Shown one piece after another: positions 41,994 through 50,813 of a stretch of DNA of 64,000 bases. The position numbers and the translations under genes were made by a program. The notes below the pieces were generated by a model, which was not told the origin of the DNA, ran no database searches, and saw nothing but the letters and a program-made list of their open reading frames with translations. Position 1 is the first letter of the stretch. Each line of letters begins with the position of its first letter. The stretch is from Emticicia sp031378345 (lineage in GTDB: Bacteria > Bacteroidota > Bacteroidia > Cytophagales > Spirosomataceae), in assembly GCA_031378345.1 (NCBI GenBank), contig JANNDY010000064.1, positions 17,158 to 81,157 on the forward strand, read 5' to 3'.

Positions 41994-42746
41994 TCAAATC
42001 TCCATCAAGCGTTTCAAATTATCTCCATAAGTCGATCCAGTTTCGATTTTTGAGGCTTTTGTATCTCGCATAATTACTAAATATTTTCCATTAAAATATT
42101 TTTGTAATTCCTTGATTATCAATGAATTAACGATAAAAGAACGACTTACCCGAACAAAATTTTCGGGAAGTTTTTCTTCTAAACTCGAAAGTGTATAATT
42201 GGTCAAGTATTGCTTTCCTTCAATTGTATTCAAGAAAACATATTTGTCTTCTGCTTCAAAATTACTTATTTCATTGAAAGGAATAAATAATATTTTTTCG
42301 CCAGATTTTACCGAAATCGAATGAGCTTCTTTCTTTGGCTTAAACTGTTCGATGAGTTTTAAAAGACTCGAATTCATCGAACTATTTGCCGATGTTGATT
42401 TGAGTTTTCGTAGTTTTTCAATCGTTTTTTCTAATCTTTCTGCCTCAATTGGTTTCAATAAATAATCTATCGAATTTTCTTCGAAAGCCTTAATCGCATA
42501 TTGATCGAATGCCGTAGCAAAAACTACCAAAGGCATAAATTCAAGGCGAGCAAGCATTTCAAAACCAGACAAAATGGGCATTTCAATATCCAAAAAAATA
42601 ACATCTGGTTGATGAAATTCTATTTTTTCAAGTCCTTCTTGCCCATTCTTTGCTTCGTCAATTATTTCAAAATCTTCGTATTTGCTCAAAAGTCTTTTTA
42701 GCCTTCCAATTGCCAAAGGCTCGTCGTCAATAAGTATTGTTTTCAT
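41994..42746 (-). CDS. LytTR-family response regulator
   Basis: The 250-residue regulator has a CheY-type receiver (TILIDDEPLAIGRLKRLL; phosphoacceptor Asp in VIFLDIEMPI; switch residues near VVFATAFDQ; final Lys in YLLKPI). The LytTR DNA-binding domain is SVKSGEKILFIPFNEISNF to the end. It overlaps the upstream histidine-kinase gene by 4 bases, so the pair is translationally coupled. Target genes are unknown. Confidence 0.93.
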   Translation of the reverse strand: MKTILIDDEPLAIGRLKRLLSKYEDFEIIDEAKNGQEGLEKIEFHQPDVIFLDIEMPILSGFEMLARLEFMPLVVFATAFDQYAIKAFEENSIDYLLKPIEAERLEKTIEKLRKLKSTSANSSMNSSLLKLIEQFKPKKEAHSISVKSGEKILFIPFNEISNFEAEDKYVFLNTIEGKQYLTNYTLSSLEEKLPENFVRVSRSFIVNSLIIKELQKYFNGKYLVIMRDTKASKIETGSTYGDNLKRLMEI

Positions 42747-44998
42747 TTTTTTGTTATTGCAATTACAACTGCTTTATATTGTGTATCATTCTGGATTTCA
42801 AAATTGGCATCATTTCCATAAATCAATCTCAATTTGTCTTGAATACTTCTCAGACCGTATCCTGAGGCTATTTCTTCTGGAAAAAGTTGCCCCGAATCGT
42901 GTACTGAAAGCATAATTTGATTGCCTTTTTCATAGATTTTCACTTCAATTTTCCCTGCATCCGACGATTTTGAAATGCCGTGTTTAATAGCGTTTTCGAC
43001 AATTGGTTGCAGCAAAAGTCGTGGAATTTGAAAGCTTTCAAGCCCCTTTTCTAATTCAACAGCAAAGGTCAATCTATCGCCAAAACGCACCTGTTCGATT
43101 GATAGATAGGTTCTTACGATTTCCAGCTCGTCGGCAATGCTATTGAAATGCTCATTGTTTCGGTCGGTGGTATAGCGGAAAAGTTTGGATAAAAGTATGG
43201 TCATTTCCTCTGCCTTATCGGGGTCGGAATGTACCAAAGATGCAATGCTATTGAGCGAATTATAGAGAAAATGTGGATTGATGCGAGCTTGCAAAGCCGA
43301 TAAATCAGCTCTGGTTTTGAGTTTTTCGAGGTTGAGTAATTGGTATTCTTGCTCCGATATTTTTCGTGTGATTTTTCGAGTGCGTTGCCATGAATAATAG
43401 TAAACACAACTCACAATGATAGGCAATAAAATGTATAAATTATTGAAGTTATTTTCTTCTCTTTTTAATACACCCAAATTTAATTTATTCCAATAGAAGA
43501 TGCCCACAAGAATTTGAGAAAAAGCACATAAAAAAAAAGTTATAGTGCTTATTATCAGATATTTAAACCACTTTTTTTGAACAATATTTTCTAACAAAAA
43601 AATGAAAATATATACAGAAAAAAGTGCCGAAAAACCATTGGCAATATTCGATAAAATTATACCTTTTGAAACCGTGGGTGTCAAATTTTGAGGGTTGATA
43701 AGTTCAAGCGTAAAGTAGAAAATACTACTAAGCCCATAGGTCAAAAGCAAGCAAAAAGCAAAGGCAAACAATAAATCAAAAAAACGACTTGAAATATAAT
43801 CATTTGAAGAAATTTGTTTGTTAGATTTTTCAAAAAAGGTTTGTGTGTTTTTTTCTTTTTGGGGTGAAAAATCTGCAAAATTACTGTTAATCGTTTCCTG
43901 TTTTTGAGTGACGTTTTCTTGTTTTTCTTGAATATCTGCTTGTTTTTTTTGAAAAATTGCTTGTTTTTGTGGAAAATCAGCTTGACTCAACCGAATCTTT
44001 CCGCCCGAAGTTTTTAGTTTTACGCTTGGACCATCACCATTGATTTTCCCTTGTAATTGCCCGTTTTGCTTAAACCCCACAAAATTTTGCAAAGTTGGCA
44101 TATCAATTCTACTACCCGAAATATCAAGATTTAGCCCTTGATTTCTTGGCAAAACCACATTGATATTTCCGCCTTTTGTGTCGAGCCAAAGATAATCTTT
44201 CACCGACTTCATTTCGACCGACATATTTCCGCCCATCGTTGTTGCTCCGATATTACCTGTAACATCAAAAAAACGAACATTTCCTCCTGCCGTACTACAT
44301 TTTAAGTCGCCTGAATTACCATTTCCAGAGATATTTCCGCCTGCAGTTTTTACAAAAATATTGCCTTGATTATTGACAATTTCAATATTTCCCCCCAGAG
44401 TTTTGAGGTTGATTTCTCCTTTATTTTCTATTAGAAAAATCTTTCCACCCATTGTTTTTGCATCAATTTTTGCATCGCAATTTATCACCTCGATTTTTCC
44501 ACCCATTGTTTTTCCATTCAAAATGCCCTTTGAGCCTTCTATGAGCATATTTCCGCCCCAAGTCGTAAACTGATGTACGCCATCAAGATTTTTTAAAGAA
44601 ACATCTCCACCCCAAGTTTTTGAAATAGCATTGATGGTTTTAGGAAGAAAAACTCGAAAGGAAATTTTCTGAAAATTAAACCAATTATAAAAATTAAAAT
44701 AATTGGGTTTTGCAAAAATCGCAAGCGTGTCGGCTTCTTGCTTAAATTTCAAATCAAGGGTCTCGTAGTCTAATTCAAATTCGGACACAATTTCATTTGT
44801 TAAAAAAAGCGATTGCCAACTACGAACCGAAATACAAACTTCAACTTTAATGTTAGCTGCTTCATGCCCGATGAGCTGAATATCGCCCGAAAAAGTTTCG
44901 AGCTGAAGGTTCTTTATGCCTTCAAGTTCAAAATCTTTAGATATTGTTGCTGGTTGGTTCATTGAATTTATTCGTTTTTTTGCATTTATCCGTGCCAT
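42743..44998 (-). CDS. LytS-type sensor kinase with N-terminal DUF4097-like beta domain
   Basis: At 751 residues this is much longer than a usual LytS-like kinase. Residues about 15-330 are a beta-strand repeat region with GG turns (GGNIEIVNNQGNIFVKTAGG; CSTAGGNVRFFDVTGN; KTMGGKIEVINCDA), matching the DUF4097 style. A Gln/Lys-rich linker (KQAIFQKKQADIQEKQE) follows. About four membrane segments lie at residues 405-540. The kinase end has INPHFLYNSLNS and VENAIKHG. No signal peptide precedes the beta domain, so it is probably cytoplasmic. The start may be the ATG at 44998 or 44962. The LytTR partner overlaps its end. Confidence 0.88.
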   Translation of the reverse strand: MARINAKKRINSMNQPATISKDFELEGIKNLQLETFSGDIQLIGHEAANIKVEVCISVRSWQSLFLTNEIVSEFELDYETLDLKFKQEADTLAIFAKPNYFNFYNWFNFQKISFRVFLPKTINAISKTWGGDVSLKNLDGVHQFTTWGGNMLIEGSKGILNGKTMGGKIEVINCDAKIDAKTMGGKIFLIENKGEINLKTLGGNIEIVNNQGNIFVKTAGGNISGNGNSGDLKCSTAGGNVRFFDVTGNIGATTMGGNMSVEMKSVKDYLWLDTKGGNINVVLPRNQGLNLDISGSRIDMPTLQNFVGFKQNGQLQGKINGDGPSVKLKTSGGKIRLSQADFPQKQAIFQKKQADIQEKQENVTQKQETINSNFADFSPQKEKNTQTFFEKSNKQISSNDYISSRFFDLLFAFAFCLLLTYGLSSIFYFTLELINPQNLTPTVSKGIILSNIANGFSALFSVYIFIFLLENIVQKKWFKYLIISTITFFLCAFSQILVGIFYWNKLNLGVLKREENNFNNLYILLPIIVSCVYYYSWQRTRKITRKISEQEYQLLNLEKLKTRADLSALQARINPHFLYNSLNSIASLVHSDPDKAEEMTILLSKLFRYTTDRNNEHFNSIADELEIVRTYLSIEQVRFGDRLTFAVELEKGLESFQIPRLLLQPIVENAIKHGISKSSDAGKIEVKIYEKGNQIMLSVHDSGQLFPEEIASGYGLRSIQDKLRLIYGNDANFEIQNDTQYKAVVIAITKK

Positions 44999-45038
44999 GC
45001 CCTTTTGCCGTTAGCAAGTTAGGCATGTCACGGAGTAT

Positions 45039-45677
45039 TTATATCTGAGAAAGCGTCCATTTTGCTGTCATTTCTCCCCAATTTGGCGAAATACTCGTTG
45101 CGGGCTTGAATTTACTAAATTTTTCAATGGCTTCTTCCAAAAGTGGTTTTGCTTTCAATTTTCCGCCACCATAAGCCTCTGGTGTATAAAAAATGCCTTG
45201 TGCTTGCAACAATTTTGCACGTGGATTTTCAGGATTTATTTTAATAGCCGCTTGCAAGGCTTTCCCCGAAATTGCCCCATATTGCTGCCAACGGTCTTGT
45301 GGAGCAACAGCCATTCTTGCACTTGCAATATTTGCCTTCAGCACTTCGATTTCGTCATTATTTGGCATGAGTTTTTCGGCATTTGCTACCAATTTTTCTG
45401 CTTTTTCGAGCAAAATATCTTTTTTGTCAGCATTTTGTTCGGCATAAGAATTCATCATTAAGCAATACGCCGCCCAATAATTTGGCAACCATTCTTTGGT
45501 TTCTGCCATGCTGATTCTTTCAAATTGATTAGCATTTTCGCTCAAATCTGTGCCAAATTGGGCAGTTTGAACTGTAGCAACAGCTTCTTCCATTGCTTTC
45601 AAATATTCAGAACTTTGGGCAAAGGTTTTTGTAAAAATTACCGCTAAAAGACTGATAGTTAATAAGATACGTTTCAT
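45039..45677 (-). CDS. Exported TPR-like protein of unknown function
   Basis: A signal peptide (KRILLTISLLAVIFTKTFAQ) starts 212 residues of helix-turn-helix repeats of TPR type (EWLPNYWAAYCLMMNSYAEQ; ENPRAKLLQAQGIFYTPEA). The LP-x-N-D-E and PENPRAKLL segments fit degenerate TPRs. No enzymatic motif is visible. A -7-like TAATTTTG lies at 45721-45728, upstream. A role in assembly in the periplasm is a family guess only. Confidence 0.7.
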   Translation of the reverse strand: MKRILLTISLLAVIFTKTFAQSSEYLKAMEEAVATVQTAQFGTDLSENANQFERISMAETKEWLPNYWAAYCLMMNSYAEQNADKKDILLEKAEKLVANAEKLMPNNDEIEVLKANIASARMAVAPQDRWQQYGAISGKALQAAIKINPENPRAKLLQAQGIFYTPEAYGGGKLKAKPLLEEAIEKFSKFKPATSISPNWGEMTAKWTLSQI

Positions 45678-45815
45678 TTTGTTTATTATTTAAAAGTTTA
45701 ATTTTTCTGTTTTGATGATTCAAAATTAGGTAAGATTTGAATGTAAAAATATTGATTTCTGACAAAGACCAAATTTAACGGAGTGAAATAGAGTTTTGTT
45801 CGTGTGAATTTTTTC

Positions 45816-45846
45816 TTGACAACTTGACAAGAAAGTAATATCTTTG
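45816..45846 (+). promoter_or_regulatory. Promoter and possible operator of the first PIN toxin-antitoxin operon
   Basis: TTG (45816-45818) and TATCTTTG (45839-45846) are 20 bp apart, a classic Bacteroidota promoter. Direct repeats TTGACAA at 45816-45822 and 45824-45830 form the near-palindrome CTTGACAACTTGACAAG over the -33 box, as expected for autoregulation. Confidence 0.65.
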
Positions 45847-45866
45847 CTGAAATAAATAATGAAACT

Positions 45867-46100
45867 ATGAAAACCATGAGCGTTGGGGAATTGAAAACCC
45901 ATTTTTCGGAAGTATTAAAAAATGTAGAAGCGGGCGAAAAAATTGCAATTACATTTGGCAAAAAGAAAGAGATTAAAGCGTTCATCGTTCCTAAAGAACA
46001 AGAAATGAAACCTCGAAAATTAGGAATTTTAGAAGGAAAAGGTGGTTTCTTTTTGAGAGAGGATTTTAATATTACAACCGACGACGAATTTCCGATATGA
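45867..46100 (+). CDS. Phd/YefM-type antitoxin
   Basis: The 77-residue protein starts MKTMSVGELKTHFSEVLKNV and continues AGEKIAITFGKKKEIKAFIVP, the Phd/YefM beta-alpha DNA-binding N-terminus. The C-terminal tail is the toxin-neutralising part. It overlaps the next gene by 4 bases (ATGA), giving coupled translation. A promoter with a CTTGACAACTTGACAAG near-palindrome lies upstream. Confidence 0.85.
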   Translation: MKTMSVGELKTHFSEVLKNVEAGEKIAITFGKKKEIKAFIVPKEQEMKPRKLGILEGKGGFFLREDFNITTDDEFPI

Positions 46101-46495
46101 GATATTTATTAGATACACATATTTTAATTTGGGCTTTGTTTGAACCTTCCAAACTTTCAAATCGAGTACAACAAATTTTATCAAATCCTATCAATATGAT
46201 TTGTGTAAGTTCTGTTGATTTTTGGGAAATTTCAATCAAATTTCGCACAGGAAAAATCGGTCTGGGCGATTATTTACCGAGTGATTTGCCAAAAATTTGC
46301 CAGCAAATAGGTTTTGAATTAATTGATTTGTCAAGTAATGAAACTGGAACATTTCATCAAATCAATTCCGACTACCATAAAGACCCTTTCGACAGAATAT
46401 TGATTTGGCAAGCTATCAAAAATGACTTTACGCTAATAAGCGATGATGAAAATGTACAAAAATATGTATCGGAAGGATTATCAGTAGTTTGGTAA
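46097..46495 (+). CDS. PIN-domain toxin (VapC-like)
   Basis: The 132-residue toxin is a PIN ribonuclease: MRYLLDTHILIWAL (first catalytic Asp), SVDFWEISIKFRTGKI (acidic), and KDPFDRILIWQAI with TLISDDENVQKY (further acids). PIN toxins cut RNA and stop translation. Here the partner antitoxin is Phd-like rather than VapB-like. A perfect 15-bp hairpin overlaps the stop codon. A related toxin is encoded at 55061. Confidence 0.88.
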   Translation: MRYLLDTHILIWALFEPSKLSNRVQQILSNPINMICVSSVDFWEISIKFRTGKIGLGDYLPSDLPKICQQIGFELIDLSSNETGTFHQINSDYHKDPFDRILIWQAIKNDFTLISDDENVQKYVSEGLSVVW

Positions 46496-46508
46496 ACTAC
46501 TGATAATC
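46476..46508. terminator. Perfect 15-bp hairpin across the toxin stop codon
   Basis: GATTATCAGTAGTTT (46476-46490) and AAACTACTGATAATC (46494-46508) pair perfectly around GGT. The TAA stop (46493-46495) is in the loop and stem. There is no long T-run, but the position between convergent genes suits a bidirectional terminator. The right arm contains TGATAATCA. Confidence 0.6.
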
Positions 46509-46521
46509 AAATACTTATCCA

Positions 46522-48696
46522 TTAATTATTCTCCAAATCTGCCTCCTTCGGCTTTGCCAATTGCTTCGATAAATTGATAGAAATGCCACAGAAAAAGGTA
46601 CGATACACAGGCGGAATCACCTCAAAACGTTGCTTTCCGTCGGCAGAATATCGGTAGCCAAAAGCATTTTTTCGACCTAAAACATTGTCCAAAGACACAT
46701 AAAAAACCATAAAATTGCCATTTACCACTCGAATATAACTCGCCGAAAGACTTAGGTTTTCGTAAGGTTTTGTATAAGTTGGCGTAAAAGATGTTGTGGC
46801 AAAGTCATAGTTTGGTCGTCCGCTTGTGTGTGAGAAAGTTGCGGCAACATTGGTGCTAATTTTTGTTAAATATTGCTTATAAACTACACTAAAATTATGC
46901 TTTGAAGCAAAAGTTGGCATTGCTTCTTTCTGATAATTTCTAAAAAGTCTCTTGGTGTCCAAAAAAGAATACGTTAGCCAAAAATCCCCATTTTTGATAC
47001 TCTTTTTATCTCTAAAAAAACCATCAAAACCTTGTGCAAAGCCCGCACCACTATTATCGGTTTTTCCCCAAGTAAAACGATAAGGATTAGGGTCATAAAA
47101 AGGTGTAAATTCTCGTACCAAATTTTTGTAATCTTTCTTGAAAGCCTCTACCCGAAACGTGCGGTCATTTTTGATGATTTGGTAATTCAAAATCAAGTGA
47201 TTTGCTTGCTCAAAACCTAAGTTTTGGTTGAGATACAAATAGTTCTTTTCGGGCGTTTGATAAAACTGCCCAGCAGCCAACGAAACTTGACTATATTGCC
47301 CAGTTTTGTAAGCCAATGATAGTCTTGGAGCGATATTTGCCTTTGAAATTACACTCGTATATTCGCCTCTGAGTCCGAATCTTCCTGCCAATTTTGGTGT
47401 AATATAAAGCTCCGTTTCCACAAAAGCCGCACTATAATTGTCGTTCAATTGATACTCAAATTGGTTATAAATATTACCAACTTTGATGGCATGAAACTCG
47501 CTTCCAAATAGCACCGAACTGGCATTATTTCTACCAAAAAGCCTTGTCAAAACGGCACGAATTTGCGTGCGTTCATCGAGGCGGTCGCCCTTGTTTTCTC
47601 CTATCTTTATTTTGTCAATATTATGGCTGTACGAAAGCCCCGTTTGTAAAATCCAACGCCCTCCGTCGAAGTTTATTTGGTAGCTTCCATTAGTAAATAA
47701 ATTGCGATTTTTTAAATCAAAAAGATAGTTTTTGCCTACATTTTCATAAGAAGGAAACGAAATTGCTGATTGATTTTCGGCAAAAGTTCCATAAAATTTC
47801 AACGAACTATTTTTAGTCGGATTTTCATTAATCGAAAGCGAACCATTGATGCCTTGCGGAACTTTATCAAACAAAACTGTAGATTTTACGAGCTTAAAAA
47901 ATGGCGTAAGATTGGTATAATAAAGCGAACCAGCAACGCTGCCTTTATGGGTATAAGTTGCCCCAAGACCAGCCATGTTTGCATTGAGATTCCAGCCACT
48001 TGCATCATCGGTTTTGTCTTTGGTTTGTAGCAATAGTACCGACGAAAGTGCTTGTCCATATTGTGCTGAATAGCCGCCCGTACTGAAGGAAGTACCTTTA
48101 AACAAAAAAGGCGTAAATCGTCCACGTTGCGGCACGTCGGGCGTGCTACTAAAAAACGGATTCTGCACAATCATGCCATCAATCACAGTTTTGGTTTCGT
48201 TGGCAGAGCCACCACGCACAAAAAGTCCTTCTTGCTCGCCCACTCGCTGCGAGCCAGGCAAAAGTTGCATTACCGCCGTAATATCTGCTCCACCTCCTGC
48301 CGTCGTAACAATGTCTAAAGGCTTGAGCATCACCATTTTTTTGCTATCCGATGCCTCAAAAGTCCCTGCCGTGATGGTTACGGTATTCAACATATTCATT
48401 GCTTCCCGAAGTATTATTTTTACTTCGATTGTGGCATTATTTAAGGTGATTTTTTGCTCAAAAGGCTCGTAACCAACAAAACTTGCAGCAATGGTTGCAG
48501 TATCTTTTTTAGAAGTTTTAAAAGTAAAATTTCCTTCCAAATTGCTCGAAGCTCCTGCATAAGTACCTTTTATGAAGACATTTGCACCGGGAAGCACCTC
48601 GCCTTTTTTATCAGTGATTTTACCTTTAATGGTTGTTTGGGCAAAAAGTTGGGGAATTAGTAAAATCTGTAGTAAAAGTAGTAATAGCTTTTTCAT
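46522..48696 (-). CDS. TonB-dependent outer-membrane receptor with carboxypeptidase-like domain
   Basis: The 724-residue receptor has a signal peptide, a CarboxypepD_reg-like domain (TTIKGKITDKKGEVLPGANVFIKG), and a plug (AVMQLLPGSQRVGEQEGLFVRG; NETKTVIDGMIVQNPFF). The remainder is a beta-barrel with alternating strands, ending FCGISINLSKQ. No SusD gene is adjacent, so a carbohydrate-uptake role is not supported. The substrate is unknown. A TTG-N18-TAAGTTTG promoter lies upstream. Confidence 0.92.
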   Translation of the reverse strand: MKKLLLLLLQILLIPQLFAQTTIKGKITDKKGEVLPGANVFIKGTYAGASSNLEGNFTFKTSKKDTATIAASFVGYEPFEQKITLNNATIEVKIILREAMNMLNTVTITAGTFEASDSKKMVMLKPLDIVTTAGGGADITAVMQLLPGSQRVGEQEGLFVRGGSANETKTVIDGMIVQNPFFSSTPDVPQRGRFTPFLFKGTSFSTGGYSAQYGQALSSVLLLQTKDKTDDASGWNLNANMAGLGATYTHKGSVAGSLYYTNLTPFFKLVKSTVLFDKVPQGINGSLSINENPTKNSSLKFYGTFAENQSAISFPSYENVGKNYLFDLKNRNLFTNGSYQINFDGGRWILQTGLSYSHNIDKIKIGENKGDRLDERTQIRAVLTRLFGRNNASSVLFGSEFHAIKVGNIYNQFEYQLNDNYSAAFVETELYITPKLAGRFGLRGEYTSVISKANIAPRLSLAYKTGQYSQVSLAAGQFYQTPEKNYLYLNQNLGFEQANHLILNYQIIKNDRTFRVEAFKKDYKNLVREFTPFYDPNPYRFTWGKTDNSGAGFAQGFDGFFRDKKSIKNGDFWLTYSFLDTKRLFRNYQKEAMPTFASKHNFSVVYKQYLTKISTNVAATFSHTSGRPNYDFATTSFTPTYTKPYENLSLSASYIRVVNGNFMVFYVSLDNVLGRKNAFGYRYSADGKQRFEVIPPVYRTFFCGISINLSKQLAKPKEADLENN

Positions 48697-48718
48697 AAGT
48701 TTGCATTTAATTATGCCA

Positions 48719-48747
48719 CAAACTTATTTGAAAAGGTAAAATCACAA
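48719..48747 (-). promoter_or_regulatory. Promoter of the TonB receptor gene
   Basis: On the minus strand, TTG (48747-48745) and TAAGTTTG (48726-48719) are 18 bp apart, and the ATG is at 48696. Confidence 0.6.
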
Positions 48748-48806
48748 TAGTTTTTTCGGACGAACAAGGTTTTTTGAGGAGTGAAGTTCGGAGATTTGAG
48801 CGTAGG

Positions 48807-49304
48807 TTATTTTACTTTCGCCAATTCCACAAAATCAAAATCATATTCATTCTTTTCATCTTTTAAGTGCGAAATCCGAGAGATTTCTGTCCATTCTGCC
48901 GCATCAAGTTTTGGAAAAAAAGCATCACCTTCGAGGCTTGCTTTTACTTCTGTCAAGTAAATTTTATCAGTAATATGTAAAGATTGTTTATAAATATTTC
49001 CACCACCAATAATAAAGATTTCTTCACTTCCTGCTTCATTTTGGGCCATTTCAATAGCATTTTCTAAAGAATTTGCTTGTAAAACACCTTCTGGCAAATC
49101 AAAATTATGTTGTCGAGAAATAACAATATTTGTGCGATTTGGCAATGCTCTTGCGATAGATTCAAAGGTTTTTCTGCCCATAATTACCGAATGTCCTGTC
49201 GTCAAAAATTTGAATTGCTTCATGTCTGCCGAAAGTTTCCAAAGTAATTGGTTGTCTTTTCCTATTACGTTATTTTGTGCGGTTGCTACTATTATTGAAA
49301 TCAT
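48807..49304 (-). CDS. folA: Dihydrofolate reductase
   Basis: DHFR reduces dihydrofolate to tetrahydrofolate with NADPH. The 165-residue protein starts MISIIVATAQNNVIGKDNQLLW and has SVIMGRKTFESI, PNRTNIVISRQ and EEIFIIGGGNIYKQ, all family signatures. Length is standard. Its upstream gap holds TTAGGNN heptads. Confidence 0.95.
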   Translation of the reverse strand: MISIIVATAQNNVIGKDNQLLWKLSADMKQFKFLTTGHSVIMGRKTFESIARALPNRTNIVISRQHNFDLPEGVLQANSLENAIEMAQNEAGSEEIFIIGGGNIYKQSLHITDKIYLTEVKASLEGDAFFPKLDAAEWTEISRISHLKDEKNEYDFDFVELAKVK

Positions 49305-49308
49305 TCTT

Positions 49309-49336
49309 TTAGGATTTAGGACTTAGGTTTTAGGAC
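49309..49336. repeat. Four tandem TTAGGNN heptads
   Basis: TTAGGAT, TTAGGAC, TTAGGTT and TTAGGAC run exactly at 49309-49336. A complementary series (CTAAAACCTACCTCCTAAAACC) follows near 49401-49425. Confidence 0.75.
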
Positions 49337-49539
49337 ATTATAATTAGTGTAAAATTACAGAATTTTTTTGATTTAAAATCTCCCAGCTCTTTATCTAAGC
49401 TCTAAAACCTACCTCCTAAAACCTAAAAAAGCCATTCTTCAATTTATTTTTTCAAAATCAAAATAATTTTCTCAATTTCGAGTTAATATGGCATTGTGGT
49501 TGCATAGTGATACGCAAACACTTAACAACCTCAACCACC

Positions 49540-49728
49540 ATGAAGATTCGCAATCACCAAGAGTACACTACTGCCTACGAAAAAGCGGCTATTATGATAG
49601 ATGCTGGTTTTGGAGGAAATTTTGAGCGTGAAAAATATTTTCGTGAAATAATTAATGCAATTATTGATTACGAAAAATTATCACCTACGCTTATGTTTCA
49701 ACCTCAAGTCGTAGCTTTAGGTGCGTAA
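49540..49728 (+). CDS. Small protein of unknown function (HigA-N-like)
   Basis: The ATG at 49540 gives 62 residues, MKIRNHQEYTTAYEKAAIMI and on. The sequence recalls the N-terminal helical segment of HigA-type antitoxins (x-x-Y-x-x-x-x-x-x-I), with no helix-turn-helix after it. An in-frame GTG at 49507 would add eleven residues. It opens four co-directional genes of unknown function; the next starts 16 bp after its stop. Confidence 0.55.
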   Translation: MKIRNHQEYTTAYEKAAIMIDAGFGGNFEREKYFREIINAIIDYEKLSPTLMFQPQVVALGA

Positions 49729-49744
49729 AATACGTAGCTAACCT

Positions 49745-50809
49745 ATGTCCTTTTTTGACCGAGTAAAAAATTTGTTTAGTTCAAAGTCATCATCAGAAGA
49801 TGATGCGGAATTTACTTTGACTAATGAAACCACTCCTGTTACTAACGAAGTTACACTTATTCCTCAAACTGAAATTATTCAGTTTTCTCCCGAAATGGAC
49901 AATGTTCCGTTTTGGCTCGAAAATGAAGATGCTTTGCGTGATGAAGGTGTGATTTTTGGGCTTTCAGAATCTAAATCTGAAGAGAAAGTTGGAGCAATTC
50001 GCAATTATTTTGCTCACCTCACTGCCGAATTAGAAAAAGAGGTTGAATATAATTTCGAGAAAATTGGCGAGCTGAATCTGTTTATCGAACAAAAAGAATC
50101 CCGCATCAACGAACTTATTGAGAAATCTCGCACGCTCGAAAGTCGTATACGTTCCGACCATCAATTACCTCGAACTTTCATCGGGATTGTCCTTTCGTTG
50201 GCAATGTGTATTGGCAATTATTTTCTCATTGACGAGTCTATTCTGACTAATTTTCCACAAAACCACTACGTCATTGCTTTAGGTATTTTCTTGGCAGGAA
50301 TGTTCAATTTGTTTAATTCAAAATCATTTTTTCACGAAAAAAACACTTCTATTTCGTGGAGAAATTTGCTCGAAGAAGTTGGTATGCCTTTGGCAGCTTC
50401 GATTTTTGTTTTTGTGCAATCACTTGACAGTCAAACGTTTATACGTTCTTTTGCTTTGTTTTTGTTTGTATTCTTCTTGTTTTTGTTTGCAGGAAAATTG
50501 CTTTTAAGCAATTTGACTTTGCTAAAAACCGACTCAAGTTTATGGTTTGATAATCTTCGTTTACAAAAAGACAAAGTAAATAAAACTCAAAATTGGGACG
50601 AAGAAATATTAAAGCTCAAACTTGAAATTGACGAAAAAAGAATTGAAAAATGGAAAATTATTGATGTCCTAAAAGCACCAGAAGCCGAACTCAAACGCCT
50701 CAACGAAAGACGTGAAATGCTCGTAAAATTATTTGAAAGTGAGTTTAATTTGGCTCGTGGCTACCGTGAGAAATTGACGGGTAAACAAATTCAGAATATT
50801 TTGAAGTAA
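49745..50809 (+). CDS. Coiled-coil four-helix membrane protein of unknown function
   Basis: The 354 residues comprise a soluble N-terminus, a coiled coil (residues about 80-135, HLTAELEKEVEYNFEKIGEL), two pairs of membrane helices (FIGIVLSLAMCIGNYFLI; YVIALGIFLAGMFNLF; AASIFVFVQS; FALFLFVFFLFLFAGKLLL), and a second coiled coil (KLKLEIDEKRIEKWKIIDVL). The layout resembles that of the 465-residue protein two genes downstream, though I see no clear sequence match. No enzymatic motif is present. Four bases separate it from the pentapeptide-repeat gene. Confidence 0.7.
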   Translation: MSFFDRVKNLFSSKSSSEDDAEFTLTNETTPVTNEVTLIPQTEIIQFSPEMDNVPFWLENEDALRDEGVIFGLSESKSEEKVGAIRNYFAHLTAELEKEVEYNFEKIGELNLFIEQKESRINELIEKSRTLESRIRSDHQLPRTFIGIVLSLAMCIGNYFLIDESILTNFPQNHYVIALGIFLAGMFNLFNSKSFFHEKNTSISWRNLLEEVGMPLAASIFVFVQSLDSQTFIRSFALFLFVFFLFLFAGKLLLSNLTLLKTDSSLWFDNLRLQKDKVNKTQNWDEEILKLKLEIDEKRIEKWKIIDVLKAPEAELKRLNERREMLVKLFESEFNLARGYREKLTGKQIQNILK

Positions 50810-50813
50810 AAAA

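Noticed and set aside
46522..48696. SusC-type polysaccharide utilisation locus
   Set aside because: No SusD gene or glycoside hydrolase lies beside the receptor.
49309..49336. TTAGGNN heptads as a telomere-like end
   Set aside because: Only four units occur, within a chromosomal gap between ordinary genes, and the next bases differ.
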